Shown here piece by piece: positions 25,715 to 35,429 of a stretch of 64,000 nt of DNA. The stretch covers positions 186,001 to 250,000 of the forward strand of contig NZ_JAAKZF010000003.1 in NCBI RefSeq assembly GCF_011045125.1, read 5' to 3'. The stretch is from Allomesorhizobium camelthorni (GTDB taxonomy: Bacteria > Pseudomonadota > Alphaproteobacteria > Rhizobiales > Rhizobiaceae). Every line of letters begins with the position of its first letter. Position 1 is the first letter of the stretch. The notes under the pieces are model-generated. The model was not told the origin of the DNA. It saw nothing but the letters and a program-made list of their open reading frames with translations, and did not search any database. A program made the position numbers and the translations under genes.

Positions 25715-27691
25715 CTAAAGCGTGATCCGGTACTTCGAGAACCCTTCCGCCCCGTCGCCGGCCGGCTCGATCTTCACGCTCTTCACGTCCGCGATAAAGT
25801 CCTTTGCCTTGGGCCCGGTCTCGAAGATCACCGACGTGCCTTCCATCGGCGCGAACGACCAGTTGGCGTCGGCGGACGGATTGATCGTGCCCTGCTCGAC
25901 GATGTAGCGCACGATCACGTCGCGGTTGGTGTCCGGCGCTTCGAAGACGAGCTTGGAGGCATTGATCTCCGGGAAATTGCCGCCGCCGCCGGCGCGGTAA
26001 TTGTTGGAGGCGACCACGAATTTCTGCGCCGGATCAATCGGTTTGCCGTCGAACATCAGGTCGACGATGCGGTTGGAGCTGGCGTTGAGCACCGCGCCCT
26101 TGGGATCGTATTTCGGCGGCTGCCCAAGATCGATCCTGTAGGTCACGCCGTCAATGACGTCGAAATTGTAGGACGGGAAATCCGGATTGATCAGCGGCTG
26201 GTCGGCTTTGCCCGGCTCGATGGCGTTGAAGATGCCGGCCGACATTTCCAGCCATTCCTTGACCTGCGCACCGGTGATCGCGACCGCCTGCACCGTATTC
26301 GGGTACAGATAAAGGTCGGCGACATTCTTGATCGCAACGGCCCCAGCCGGCACGTCGGTATAGTAGTCCGCGCCGCCGCGGCCGCCCGACTTGAAGGGCG
26401 CGGCCGCCGAAAGCACCGGCAGGTCCTTGTGCTCGGTGTCCTTCAGCATGTCCTTGATGTACCAGACCTGCGCCTGGCTGACGATCTGCACGGACGGATC
26501 GTCGGCGACCAGCGCGAAATAGGAATGCAGCGGCGCGGAAGTCTTGCCGACAGGCGTGCGAACATATTTCAGCGTCGCCTCGTGGTCTTCCTTGACCGCC
26601 GCTTCCACCTCGGCCTTGCTTTCGACCTCCGGCACCACTTTCTTGTCGACGCGCTTGAAGATCGGCCGCGCTTCGGATGTCGAGCCTGCAACCTTCCAGG
26701 CATTGCCGTCGCGCTCCAGCATCAGGTCGATCAGGCCGAGATGCGAACCCCAGAAGCCGCCCATAACGCCTGGCTTGCCGCCGATCGTGCCCTTGGCGTT
26801 GTCGACGCCTTCCACCCCGTCGAACTTGGTCCCGGGGAAATCGAGATGGCTGTGGCCGGTCACGATCGCGTCGATGCCGTCAACGCCGGCCAGCAGCAGC
26901 GAGGCGTTTTCGAGATTCTCGGCATACTGCGCCGGTCCGATGCCGGAATGCGACAGCGCGATGATGAGCTCCGCGCCCTCGTCCTTCATCTGCGGCACCC
27001 AGGCCCCAGCGGCCTTGACGATATCGCGCGTCATCGCCTTGCCCTGCAAGTGGCGCGAATCCCAGGTCATGATCTGCGGCGGCACAAAGCCGATCAGGCC
27101 GATGCGGATCGGATGCTCGGCGCCGGCGCCGTCCTTGATCTTCTTGTCGAGGATCACATAGGGCTTCAGGAACAGCTCGTCCTTGGTCGCGTCGGCGGCG
27201 AGCTGGCCCTTGGTCAGATTGGCGCAGACGAACGGGAAGTTCGCGCCGTTGAGCACCTTGAACAGGAAGTCGAGCCCGTAATTGAACTCGTGATTGCCCA
27301 TGGTCGAGCAATCATAGCCCAGCGTGTTCATCGCCTTGATGATCGGATGGATGTCGCCATCCTTCATGCCGCGCTCATAGGCGATGTAGTCGCCCATCGG
27401 GTTGCCCTGCAGGAAGTCGCCATTGTCGACCAGGATCGAATTGGTGGCCTCGGCGCGGATGGTGTCGATGATGGAGGCGGTGCGCGCCACGCCCATCGTG
27501 TCGTTCGGCTTGTCGGCATAATAATCGTAGGGGAAGACGTGAACGTGCAGGTCCGTCGTTTCCATGATCCGCAGATGCGCCTGATTTGCCTGGGCGCGCG
27601 CCGAAAACGGATGCAGCATCACCAGCGCGCCGCTGGCAGCCGTGCCGGCCAGAAAGGAGCGGCGCGAAATCGGGTGAAGCATATGGGACAT
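25715..27691 (-). CDS. cpdB: 2',3'-cyclic-nucleotide 2'-phosphodiesterase/3'-nucleotidase
   Basis: 658 residues, periplasmic. The N-terminus carries a Tat signal ([19 protein letters not shown]). The metallophosphoesterase domain has [47 protein letters not shown] and [11 protein letters not shown], the metal-binding motifs in order, and the C-terminal nucleotidase domain has [14 protein letters not shown]. Length is normal for CpdB. ATG at 27691 is supported by GGAGGAAG; the frame extends upstream without purpose. It scavenges nucleotides for phosphate and nucleosides. Confidence 0.9.
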   Translation of the reverse strand: MSHMLHPISRRSFLAGTAASGALVMLHPFSARAQANQAHLRIMETTDLHVHVFPYDYYADKPNDTMGVARTASIIDTIRAEATNSILVDNGDFLQGNPMGDYIAYERGMKDGDIHPIIKAMNTLGYDCSTMGNHEFNYGLDFLFKVLNGANFPFVCANLTKGQLAADATKDELFLKPYVILDKKIKDGAGAEHPIRIGLIGFVPPQIMTWDSRHLQGKAMTRDIVKAAGAWVPQMKDEGAELIIALSHSGIGPAQYAENLENASLLLAGVDGIDAIVTGHSHLDFPGTKFDGVEGVDNAKGTIGGKPGVMGGFWGSHLGLIDLMLERDGNAWKVAGSTSEARPIFKRVDKKVVPEVESKAEVEAAVKEDHEATLKYVRTPVGKTSAPLHSYFALVADDPSVQIVSQAQVWYIKDMLKDTEHKDLPVLSAAAPFKSGGRGGADYYTDVPAGAVAIKNVADLYLYPNTVQAVAITGAQVKEWLEMSAGIFNAIEPGKADQPLINPDFPSYNFDVIDGVTYRIDLGQPPKYDPKGAVLNASSNRIVDLMFDGKPIDPAQKFVVASNNYRAGGGGNFPEINASKLVFEAPDTNRDVIVRYIVEQGTINPSADANWSFAPMEGTSVIFETGPKAKDFIADVKSVKIEPAGDGAEGFSKYRITL

Positions 27692-27798
27692 TGTGTTCTT
27701 CCTCCTGGAACTGAAGCTCGAAAAAAATCGACGCCGAAACTGCAAGTTTCGCGCCGAAATTTTTGCAAGTCCAGCAGGATCGGATGACAGGCTGATGA

Positions 27799-29106
27799 CT
27801 ATCGCAAAGATCTGGCGTCATGCGGACCGGCCGGCAGATCGGCCTCGTCATCGCCGCCCTGCGCACCCTGCGTGATCAGGCGGGCGCTGCGTTGCCCGGT
27901 CGAATAGATCCATAGCCAGCTCAGTGAAACTGTCAGCCGGTTCCTGAGCCCGATCAGGAAATAGATGTGGGCGATGCCCCATATCCACCAGGCGATCCAG
28001 CCGGTGAGCTTGATTCGCCCGAAATCGATAACGGCGGCGCGTTTTCCGATCGTCGCAAGATCGCCATCGTGCTTGTAGGTGAACGGTCGCGGCGCGGCAT
28101 CTCCCGCAAGACGTTTTCGGACGGTCTCCGCGACGTGCCTGCCCTGCTGCTTGGCGGCGGGCGCCACGCCCGGCACAAGCCTGCCGCCGGTCCACGCAAC
28201 ATGGGCGGTGTCGCCAACGGCGAAGATCTCGGGATGTCCGGGCACCGTCAGATCCGGCTCGACGATGATCCGGCCGACGCGATCGGCGGCAACGCCCAGC
28301 CATTCGGCCGCGGGCGAGGCAGCGACGCCCGCCGCCCAGATGATCGTCTTTGCCGGCAGATGCACCCCGCCGAACACCACGCCATCGGCATTGCATTCCG
28401 AAACCGGTCGGCCAAGCTCGACCGTGACGCCCAGCCGTTGCAGCGCATCCTTCGCGTAGGCGGAGAGTTCCGGCTTGAAACCCGGCAGCAGACGCTCGCC
28501 GGCCTCGACCAGCACGACCTTTGCGTCGCGCGTATCGATATTGCGGAACTCACCTTTAAGCGTGTCGCGCGCCAGTTCGGCGATCGTGCCGGCCAACTCC
28601 ACCCCGGTCGGCCCTCCACCGATGATGACGAGCGTCATCAGTGCGCGGCGCTTTTCCGGGTCGCTCTCGCGCTCGGCCTGTTCGAAACCGAGCAGGATGC
28701 GCCGGCGGATCGTGGTCGCATCCTCCAGCGTCTTCAGGCCCGGCGCGAAAGGTTCCCACTCGTCATGTCCGAAATAGGCGTGCCGCGCGCCCGTCGCCAG
28801 CACCAGCGTGTCGTAGGCAATGGCATCTCCGCCCTCCAGCAGGACGCGCTTCGCTTCGGCGTCGACGCCGACGACCGTGCCTAGCAGCGTCGTCACCTCC
28901 TTGCGCGTGCGCAGGAGATAGCGCACCGGCCAGGCGATTTCCGACGTCGCGAGCGAGGTGGTGGCGACCTGGTAGAGCAGCGGCTGGAATAGATGGTGAT
29001 TGCGCCGGTCTATGATCGTGACCCGGACCGGCGCGCCGGCCAGCGCCCGCGTGAACTCCAGGCCGCCGAAACCGGCGCCGACGACAACGACATGGTGCAT
29101 GATCAT
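27799..29106 (-). CDS. ndh: Type II NADH:quinone oxidoreductase
   Basis: 435 residues. It oxidises NADH and reduces quinone without proton pumping. Two Rossmann motifs are present, [19 protein letters not shown] at the N-terminus for FAD and [20 protein letters not shown] near 165 for NADH, plus the quinone-site [15 protein letters not shown]-terminal amphipathic/membrane segment ([19 protein letters not shown]) tethers it to the inner membrane. I take the ATG at 29106 (or 29100); the open frame further upstream lacks family sequence. Confidence 0.9.
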   Translation of the reverse strand: MIMHHVVVVGAGFGGLEFTRALAGAPVRVTIIDRRNHHLFQPLLYQVATTSLATSEIAWPVRYLLRTRKEVTTLLGTVVGVDAEAKRVLLEGGDAIAYDTLVLATGARHAYFGHDEWEPFAPGLKTLEDATTIRRRILLGFEQAERESDPEKRRALMTLVIIGGGPTGVELAGTIAELARDTLKGEFRNIDTRDAKVVLVEAGERLLPGFKPELSAYAKDALQRLGVTVELGRPVSECNADGVVFGGVHLPAKTIIWAAGVAASPAAEWLGVAADRVGRIIVEPDLTVPGHPEIFAVGDTAHVAWTGGRLVPGVAPAAKQQGRHVAETVRKRLAGDAAPRPFTYKHDGDLATIGKRAAVIDFGRIKLTGWIAWWIWGIAHIYFLIGLRNRLTVSLSWLWIYSTGQRSARLITQGAQGGDDEADLPAGPHDARSLR

Positions 29107-29304
29107 GCTTTGCAAATTCGAAGGCGGTGCCGACTCGATGATGGGGCGTGGCGCCATCCGGCACAACCCCGCACCCGCAACCGCGACAATGAGAGGCAGC
29201 CGCATCCTCCCTTGTCATTCATGCCTGGTCGTCCCATGTCGCGAATACACATGCCGCTTGCCGATGCCCGGTCTAGCTTCGAGAGCAACGAATTGAGGTG
29301 ACCG

Positions 29305-29979
29305 ATGGATCATGATCCCGACGGCGACGGCCCGGTGCAATACGCTTCCCCACCGTGTTTCCTGCACGAATTGCAGCCTGGCTACAGCGCAGGCGGAGTC
29401 CATGCCGATCCTGTCGCCTGGGCGGATGTCGCGCGCTGGCGCAAGGCCGAGCGGGCGCGCCTGATCGAAGCGCGGCTGGCGATCCCGGCGGAAATCCGGG
29501 CGGCGATGGCGATAAAAATCGCCGAAGGGCTGGATGCCGAGATCGGCGATGTCGGCGGAAAGACCGTCAGCCTCTATTGGCCGTTTCGCGGCGAGCCGGA
29601 TCTGAGGCCATGGATGGCTTCCATCATCGAGCGCGGCGGCAGGGCCGCCCTGCCGGTCGTCGTCGAGAAGGCGCATCCTCTGGTCTTCCGCGCCTACAGG
29701 CCAGGCGACCGGCTGGAAAAGGGCGTCTGGAACATCCCCATCCCGGCCGAAGGGGAAAGCGTCATCCCCGATGTGGTGATTTCGCCGCTGGTCGGCGTCG
29801 ATCCGGCCAATTTCCGCCTCGGTTACGGCGGCGGCTTTTTCGACCGGACGCTCGCCGCCCTGCCGAAAAAGCCGCTGGTCATCGGGGTCGGCTACAATAT
29901 GCAGCGGATAGCCACGATCTATCCGCAGCCGCACGACATTCCGATGGACCGGATCGTCACCGCATCCGCGCCCGTGTGA
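29305..29979 (+). CDS. 5-formyltetrahydrofolate cyclo-ligase
   Basis: 224 residues. It converts 5-formyl-THF to 5,10-methenyl-THF using ATP. The start is fixed by GAGGTG just upstream. The first 45 residues are an N-terminal extension, followed by WRKAERARLIEARLAI, the start of the usual family domain. PLVGVDPANFRLGYGGGFFDRTLA is the ATP- and substrate-binding motif, near residues 165-190. Divergent from the NDH-2 gene. Confidence 0.9.
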   Translation: MDHDPDGDGPVQYASPPCFLHELQPGYSAGGVHADPVAWADVARWRKAERARLIEARLAIPAEIRAAMAIKIAEGLDAEIGDVGGKTVSLYWPFRGEPDLRPWMASIIERGGRAALPVVVEKAHPLVFRAYRPGDRLEKGVWNIPIPAEGESVIPDVVISPLVGVDPANFRLGYGGGFFDRTLAALPKKPLVIGVGYNMQRIATIYPQPHDIPMDRIVTASAPV

Positions 29980-29982
29980 GTT

Positions 29983-30555
29983 CTAGTGCGCGCCGCGCCT
30001 CAGGCCGAAACCGAAGGCCACCAATGCGGCGCCCTGCATCGTCAGGTCGATCGCCAGCACGAGGCCGAGCACCCACAGCGTGTTGAAGGGCCAGCCAATG
30101 GCCAGCACGATGCCTGCAAGCAGCGTGATCAGGCCTGAGAACACAACCCAGCCCCAGCCCTGTTCGGGACGCGACTGGAAGCCTACCCAGAACCGCAAAA
30201 TGCCGGCCACGATCAGCGTGCCCGCCAGGATCAGCGTCAGCACCGTTGCCGCGAGCAGCGGATTGTAGAATGCGAGGAAGCCGCCGACCGCATAGACAAG
30301 GCCGCTCAGCAGCCACAGCGCGAACGAGCCCCAGCTTCGCACGCTGAAGGCATGAATGACCTCGGCGATGCCCGCCGCCATCATCACCACGCCGACATAG
30401 AAGACGGAAGCAACGGTCGCCACCAGAATGTTCGAAAGCGCAATAAAGCCAAGTACAAGCAGCCCCACGCCGAGAAGCATAAAAAGCCACCACTTCGAGC
30501 GCAGTTCGGGAGCGCCTGAGCCCATAGTTTCGGAAGGGTCGATTGCATGTGTCAT
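29983..30555 (-). CDS. HdeD-like acid-resistance membrane protein
   Basis: 190 residues with six hydrophobic segments (WWLFMLLGVGLLVLGFIAL, FYVGVVMMAAGIAEVIHAF, LWLLSGLVYAVGGFLAFYN, and three more), the DUF308/HdeD architecture. ATG at 30555 has AGGAG eight bases before it. Its end is three bases from the cyclo-ligase stop, so the two are convergent. Confidence 0.82.
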   Translation of the reverse strand: MTHAIDPSETMGSGAPELRSKWWLFMLLGVGLLVLGFIALSNILVATVASVFYVGVVMMAAGIAEVIHAFSVRSWGSFALWLLSGLVYAVGGFLAFYNPLLAATVLTLILAGTLIVAGILRFWVGFQSRPEQGWGWVVFSGLITLLAGIVLAIGWPFNTLWVLGLVLAIDLTMQGAALVAFGFGLRRGAH

Positions 30556-30664
30556 GGAAAGTCTCCTGTAGCCGCCAACAGTCGAACTTGGTCCGCCTAT
30601 ATTGGTACGCTCAATTACAGGTTGGCGCAATAACAACCGCTTGGAGGGCCAGGGGGGGTGACTC

Positions 30665-31138
30665 TCATGCCATCTCCGGTTTCATGCCCATTGCCGTGCG
30701 GTCGATGATCTCGCGCAGCGCGAAAGACGAGTTGATCTTGGTCACATGCGGCATGGCCGAGAGCCATTCCTTGTGGATGCGCTCGTAATCGGCGAGATCC
30801 CGGGCGGCGATGCGCAGGATATAATCGTATTCGCCCGACATCAGATGGCACGACAAGATGTTCGGGCAACGCTTTATGGCGGCTTCGAAATCCGACAGCG
30901 TCTTCTCGAACTGCCCGGACAGCGAAATGTGCACGATCGCGGTCAGTTGGTGCCCGAGCGCGGCGTTGGAAAGGCGGGCGTGGTATCCGCGGATGACGCC
31001 GCTTTTCTCAAGATTGTCGAGGCGGCGCGAGCAGGCTGACTGCGACAGCCCGACCCTTTCGGCGAGCGCCGCATTAGGGATGCGGCCGTCCTTCTGCAGC
31101 GAGTCCAGAATGGCGATATCGATCCTGTCGAGCGACAT
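30665..31138 (-). CDS. Lrp/AsnC-family regulator of alanine dehydrogenase
   Basis: 157 residues. The helix-turn-helix is DGRIPNAALAERVGLSQSACSRRLDNLE (about 17-44), followed by the RAM ligand-binding domain (CPNILSCHLMSGEYDYILRI). It lies divergently from ald with a 146-bp gap; such pairs (AldR, AldB-type) usually have the regulator activate ald in response to alanine. AAGGAAA supports the ATG at 31138. Confidence 0.9.
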   Translation of the reverse strand: MSLDRIDIAILDSLQKDGRIPNAALAERVGLSQSACSRRLDNLEKSGVIRGYHARLSNAALGHQLTAIVHISLSGQFEKTLSDFEAAIKRCPNILSCHLMSGEYDYILRIAARDLADYERIHKEWLSAMPHVTKINSSFALREIIDRTAMGMKPEMA

Positions 31139-31178
31139 TGTTCGTGTTTCCTTCGAATGGAACGGATTTTGGCGCAAA

Positions 31179-31236
31179 AAATAGCGATTACCGCGCCCGG
31201 CGACAACCGGATTCGCAAACATTTGCGGCGCTATTT
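31179..31236. promoter_or_regulatory. Candidate Lrp operator between the Lrp regulator and ald
   Basis: CGCAAA-CA-TTTGCG (31214-31227) is a 14-bp perfect palindrome. A wider dyad AAATAGCG (31179-31186)/CGCTATTT (31229-31236) flanks it. Both lie in the divergent promoter region. Confidence 0.6.
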
Positions 31237-31284
31237 ATGGTTTTATGGTCCACCCCGCAAAATCAGAAATTCGAGGAGGAACAA

Positions 31285-32400
31285 ATGCGCGTCGGTTGTC
31301 CCAAGGAAATCAAGAATAACGAGTACCGCGTCGGCCTGACGCCGGGCGCGGTGCGCGAATATTCCGCGCATGGCCATGAAGTTCTGGTCGAGACCGGCGC
31401 TGGGGCCGGCATCGGCGCCGATGACAATGCCTATCGCGCCGCGGGCGCCGTGATCGCCAAGACCGCCGCCGACGTGTTCGCCAAGTCGGACATGATCGTC
31501 AAGGTCAAGGAGCCGCAGCCCAGCGAATGGGTGCAGCTGCGCGAGGGCCAGATCCTCTACACCTATCTCCACCTCGCGCCGGATCCGGAGCAGACCAAGG
31601 GTCTGCTGGCCTCCGGCGTCACCGCGATCGCCTACGAGACCGTGACCGACGATCGCGGCGGGCTGCCGCTGCTGGCCCCGATGTCGGAAGTCGCCGGCCG
31701 CCTGTCGATCCAGGCCGGCGCGACCGCGCTGCAGAAGGCCAATGGCGGCCGCGGCGTTCTGCTCGGCGGCGTGCCCGGCGTGCTGCCCGGCAAGGTTGCC
31801 GTCATCGGCGGCGGCGTGGTCGGCCTGCATGCGGCCAAGATGGCCGTCGGCCTCGGCGCCGACGTGACCATCCTCGACCGCTCGATCCCGCGCTTGCGTC
31901 AGCTTGACGACATTTTCAACGGCCGCGTCCACACCCGCTATTCGACGGTGGAGGCGCTCGAGGACGAATGCTTCTCGGCCGACATCGTCGTCGGCGCAGT
32001 GCTGATCCCGGGTGCGGCCGCTCCGAAACTGGTGACCCGCGAAATGCTGTCGGGCATGCAGAAGGGCGCGGTGCTGGTCGACGTCGCCATCGACCAGGGC
32101 GGCTGCTTCGAGACCTCGCACGCCACCACCCACGCCGATCCGACCTACGAGGTCGACGGCATCATCCACTATTGCGTCGCCAACATGCCGGGCGCCGTGC
32201 CGGTCACCTCGACGCATGCGCTCAACAATGCGACGCTTCACTATGGCCTGCAGCTCGCCAACAAGGGCATCAAGGCGATCCTCGACGACCACCATCTGCG
32301 CAACGGCCTCAACGTCCACAAGGGGAAGATCACCAACCGTGCCGTCGCCGAAGCGCTCGGCTACGAAATGGCGGAGCCGAAGGCGGTCCTCGCCGCCTGA
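31285..32400 (+). CDS. ald: Alanine dehydrogenase
   Basis: 371 residues. It converts L-alanine and NAD+ to pyruvate and ammonia, reversibly. [21 protein letters not shown] is the family N-terminus (Arg-15 binds pyruvate), and [30 protein letters not shown] near 170-200 is the NAD-binding motif. [19 protein letters not shown] contains the catalytic Asp region. GAGGAGGA precedes the ATG. It is followed by a strong terminator. Confidence 0.95.
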   Translation: MRVGCPKEIKNNEYRVGLTPGAVREYSAHGHEVLVETGAGAGIGADDNAYRAAGAVIAKTAADVFAKSDMIVKVKEPQPSEWVQLREGQILYTYLHLAPDPEQTKGLLASGVTAIAYETVTDDRGGLPLLAPMSEVAGRLSIQAGATALQKANGGRGVLLGGVPGVLPGKVAVIGGGVVGLHAAKMAVGLGADVTILDRSIPRLRQLDDIFNGRVHTRYSTVEALEDECFSADIVVGAVLIPGAAAPKLVTREMLSGMQKGAVLVDVAIDQGGCFETSHATTHADPTYEVDGIIHYCVANMPGAVPVTSTHALNNATLHYGLQLANKGIKAILDDHHLRNGLNVHKGKITNRAVAEALGYEMAEPKAVLAA

Positions 32401-32432
32401 TATTTCCAGGCCCGAAAGTTTCCTCCAGCCTC

Positions 32433-32460
32433 GCCCGCCGGTCCGTCCGGCGGGCTTTTT
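32433..32460 (+). terminator. Rho-independent terminator after ald
   Basis: GCCCGCCGG (32433-32441) pairs with CCGGCGGGC (32447-32455) around TCCGT, followed by TTTTT and CTTC. Textbook structure on the plus strand, 33 bases after the ald stop. Confidence 0.9.
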
Positions 32461-32615
32461 CTTCGCAAGGCGGGGCAACAAAAAAGCGGGGCAAACCCCG
32501 CTTCCTCGACTGTCGAGATTTCCCGCCGGTTCATCCGCGGTCGGGATAATCGATCGACAGCCATCTTATACCGCGAGAATGCGACAGAGGTGCGACAAGC
32601 ACCCCGCATGGGCCG

Positions 32616-33086
32616 TCACGCCCGCTCGATCCGGCACTGATAGCAATTGTTGCGGGCCGAGCGCATGTGCACATAGGCGATGTCGGGCCGCTGCAGCAAT
32701 TCGTGCGACCGGCCGCAGATCATGTGGGTCGGCACCACTCCGCCGCTGCCATAGACGATGCGGTCGTCTCTGCCATAGCCGCGCAGGATGTAATCCGGCG
32801 TCGCCCGGAACATCGACGGAATGACGTCGGTTTCCGGCGCGCGCTCGCATTCCTCGGCGCAGAGGAAGATCGGCCCAGTTTCGGCGTAAGGCTGCAATTG
32901 TGGAAACGGGCGGTAGGCAAGGATCAGATACTCCTTGCCGGCCGCCACATTCTTCAGGCAGTGCCGGCAAGGCACGCCGTCGCCGTCGGAGACGCGCCTT
33001 TCGGGAACCATGCCGTAGGCGTCAGGCCCGCCCCTCTGCAGCGCGCGGACTTCTTCGGTGGGCAAAGCGACATAGCGTAAAAGCAT
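32616..33086 (-). CDS. DUF1203 protein
   Basis: 156 residues. It has CRHCLKNVAAGKEYLILAYRPF and GPIFLCAEECERA, with cysteines and histidines that look metal-binding, and THMICGRSHELLQRPDIAYVHMRSARNNCYQCRIER at the end, all characteristic of DUF1203. Function unknown. It ends after the ald terminator and is oriented the other way. Confidence 0.82.
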   Translation of the reverse strand: MLLRYVALPTEEVRALQRGGPDAYGMVPERRVSDGDGVPCRHCLKNVAAGKEYLILAYRPFPQLQPYAETGPIFLCAEECERAPETDVIPSMFRATPDYILRGYGRDDRIVYGSGGVVPTHMICGRSHELLQRPDIAYVHMRSARNNCYQCRIERA

Positions 33087-33206
33087 GACATCATCTCCAT
33101 CACAGGCTGAAAACCTTGCAATGAAAATACGGTTCTGCGGCTACGCCAGCCACCCGATTCCTGCCGGCGCAAGCGCCCGTGAACGCGCGGCAGTTGCCGG
33201 ATTTTT

Positions 33207-33770
33207 CTACTCCCGCATCACGCTCTGCGCGCGCTCCTCGAACGACATCGGCCGCACATTCTCCTTTTTCTGACCGACCGGCGAGAAGCCGAGCTTCTGG
33301 TAGAGCGGCAGCGCCGCGGGATGGTCGAGCGTGCAGGTCTGCACCGTCACCCTTTGCGGCTTGTACGACCAGGCCGTGTCGATCGCCGCTCCCAGGAACC
33401 AGCGGCCGAGCCCCTGCCCCATCGCGTGCTCCATCATGCCGAAATAAGAGAGTTCCACCTCCTGCGGCAGATGCGGCTTCAGGTCGAAGAAGCCGGCCGG
33501 GGAGCCGTCGAGATAGAGCACCCTGATATCGCGGTCCTCGCGGTGCAGCCCCGCCGCGAGTTCCTCGTCGTCGAGCCTGAGAACGTTGACCCAGTGCCAC
33601 TTCCGCCCGACCCGGTCCATCAGGTAACGATAGAAATGCAGCGGGATGTTTCTCGCCCTGAGCAGCGCGATCTGCCGGTTCGCCGGCAGCGGCGGGCTGA
33701 AGGCCGGCGGCCGGCTCATCTCGAGGAAGGTCACCGTGACCGGAATGGTCTCCGCAGCCTCGCTGTCCAT
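33207..33770 (-). CDS. GNAT N-acetyltransferase
   Basis: 187 residues with the GNAT fold core: VLYLDGSPAGFFDLK, VELSYFGMMEHAMGQGLGRWFLGAAI (the acetyl-CoA pyrophosphate loop is the MGQGLGRW stretch) and TLDHPAALPLYQKLGFSPVG. The start at 33770 lies four bases after the sseA stop, so the pair is an operon. Substrate unknown. Confidence 0.83.
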   Translation of the reverse strand: MDSEAAETIPVTVTFLEMSRPPAFSPPLPANRQIALLRARNIPLHFYRYLMDRVGRKWHWVNVLRLDDEELAAGLHREDRDIRVLYLDGSPAGFFDLKPHLPQEVELSYFGMMEHAMGQGLGRWFLGAAIDTAWSYKPQRVTVQTCTLDHPAALPLYQKLGFSPVGQKKENVRPMSFEERAQSVMRE

Positions 33771-33774
33771 AAGC

Positions 33775-34626
33775 TCAATCCTTGCCGGTCTCGACCGGCG
33801 TGTCGCTCCGCCCGCCCCATTCGGTCCATGACCCGTCATAGAGCTGGTTGTCGGTATGCCCAACCGATTCCAGCGCGAGCGTGATCGCCGCCGCGGTGAT
33901 GCCCGAACCGCAGGAGGTCACCACCGGCTTCGACAGGTCGATGCCGGCATCCTCAAGAACCTCCTTCAACCGATTGACTGGCAAAAGCTTTCCGCTCTCG
34001 GAAAGGGTGAGCGCCGGCACGCTCTTGGCGCCCGGCATGTGGCCGGACCGCACGCCAGCGCGTGGTTCCGGCTCAACGCCCTGAAAGCGTCCGGCCGGCC
34101 GTGCGTCGGCTATCTGGCTCTCGCCGGTCTTGATGATGCGGCGCATGTCGGCGAGGTCGGCGACGCGCTCCTCGTCGAAATTCGCAAAGAACACGCAGGG
34201 CGCGATCTTGGTCCGCTCGGCTGTGACGGGCCTGCCTTCCGCCTTCCAGCCGTCGAAACCGCCATCCAACACATAGACCTGGAAAACGCCCATGACCCTG
34301 AACATCCACCAGACGCGCGGCGCGGCGAACATGCCTGGACCATCATAGACGACGATGGTGTCGTCGGCCGAGATGCCCATCGAGCCGACATGCTGGGCAA
34401 AGACCTCCGGCCGCGGCAGCGTGTGGGGCAGCGGCGAATCCGGATCTACCACCACATCCTGGTCGAAGAAGATCGCGCCCGGAATATGCGCTGCGTCATA
34501 TTCGGCCTTGGCGTTTCGCTTCTGCGCCGGCAGGTACCAGGAGGCGTCGACGATCGACAGGCCGGGTGTGCCGAGCCGCTGCTCCAGCCAGTCAGCGTCG
34601 ACGATGAAAGGGCTGGTCTCGGGCAT
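33775..34626 (-). CDS. sseA: 3-mercaptopyruvate sulfurtransferase
   Basis: 283 residues, two rhodanese domains. The first (about 5-120) is inactive-type, with SPFIVDADWLEQRLGTPG; the second has the active-site loop CGSGITA near 235 with the catalytic cysteine. It transfers sulfur from 3-mercaptopyruvate to cyanide or thiols. ATG at 34626 was chosen; 15 more residues are open upstream. It precedes the GNAT gene and follows alaX and cysK on the same strand, in a sulfur-related neighbourhood. Confidence 0.9.
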   Translation of the reverse strand: MPETSPFIVDADWLEQRLGTPGLSIVDASWYLPAQKRNAKAEYDAAHIPGAIFFDQDVVVDPDSPLPHTLPRPEVFAQHVGSMGISADDTIVVYDGPGMFAAPRVWWMFRVMGVFQVYVLDGGFDGWKAEGRPVTAERTKIAPCVFFANFDEERVADLADMRRIIKTGESQIADARPAGRFQGVEPEPRAGVRSGHMPGAKSVPALTLSESGKLLPVNRLKEVLEDAGIDLSKPVVTSCGSGITAAAITLALESVGHTDNQLYDGSWTEWGGRSDTPVETGKD

Positions 34627-34685
34627 TGGCTCGCTCCTGTTCGCGCACCTTAAATATCGCCGCGCGCGCAAAACTCAAACCGCGC

Positions 34686-35429
34686 TCACTGCGCGGGCAT
34701 CGGCCCGAAGCGGATGCGGAAGCGGCGGTTTTCGCGGCCCTTCTTCTCGATCTTGCCGATATGGATCTCGCCGACCTCGCCTGTCGAGCGCACATGCGTG
34801 CCGCCGCAGGGCTGGCTGTCGATGACGGCATTCTCGCCGATGCAGACCAGGCGGATCTTTCCGGTCCCGTTCGGCGGGCGCACATTCTTCGATTTGACGA
34901 GGCCCGGGTTGGCGGCGAGTTCCTCGTCGGTGATGAGCCGTGTGAATACGGGATGGTCGGCCGCGACCAGTTCCATCAGGCGCTTCGTCACCTCCTCCTT
35001 GGTGAAGCTCGAATCGGGAATGTCGAAATCGATGCGGCTGTCGTCCTCGCCGACCGACGCTCCGGTGATCGGGAACGGGCAGATGACTGTCAGAAGATGG
35101 CAGGCCGTGTGCATGCGCATCAGGAGATGCCGGCGCGTCCAGTCGATGGCAAGCCCGACTTCGTCGCCGGCCTGCGGGACGGCCTGGCCAAGCGCCGGCA
35201 CATGGATGATCTCGTCCTTGGTCTCGCCGGTAATCGTCGCCGCGATCGCGATAGCATCGCCGCCATTCAGGCGGAGCAGGCCGGTGTCGCCCGGCTGCCC
35301 GCCCGAAGTGGCGTAAAAAATTGTCCGGTCGAGGATGATGCCGCCGCGATCGTTGATACCCACGACCTTTGCGCCGGCTTCGCCGAGATAGGCGTCGTCC
35401 CTGAACAGGGCTTGCGTCACATGCGCCAT
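34686..35429 (-). CDS. Alanyl-tRNA editing protein AlaX
   Basis: 247 residues. It hydrolyses Ser-tRNA(Ala) in trans. The zinc-site motifs of the AlaRS editing domain are present: MHTACHLLTVIC near 108-119 and QPCGGTHVRSTGEVG near 207-221. FYATSGGQPGDTG lies near the N-terminus. ATG at 35429 overlaps the cysK stop by one base (TGATG), so it is translationally coupled to cysK. Confidence 0.88.
   Translation of the reverse strand: MAHVTQALFRDDAYLGEAGAKVVGINDRGGIILDRTIFYATSGGQPGDTGLLRLNGGDAIAIAATITGETKDEIIHVPALGQAVPQAGDEVGLAIDWTRRHLLMRMHTACHLLTVICPFPITGASVGEDDSRIDFDIPDSSFTKEEVTKRLMELVAADHPVFTRLITDEELAANPGLVKSKNVRPPNGTGKIRLVCIGENAVIDSQPCGGTHVRSTGEVGEIHIGKIEKKGRENRRFRIRFGPMPAQ

Noticed and set aside
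25661-27787. 708-codon frame antisense to cpdB
   Set aside because: Shadow frame; cpdB has a Tat signal and all metallophosphoesterase motifs.
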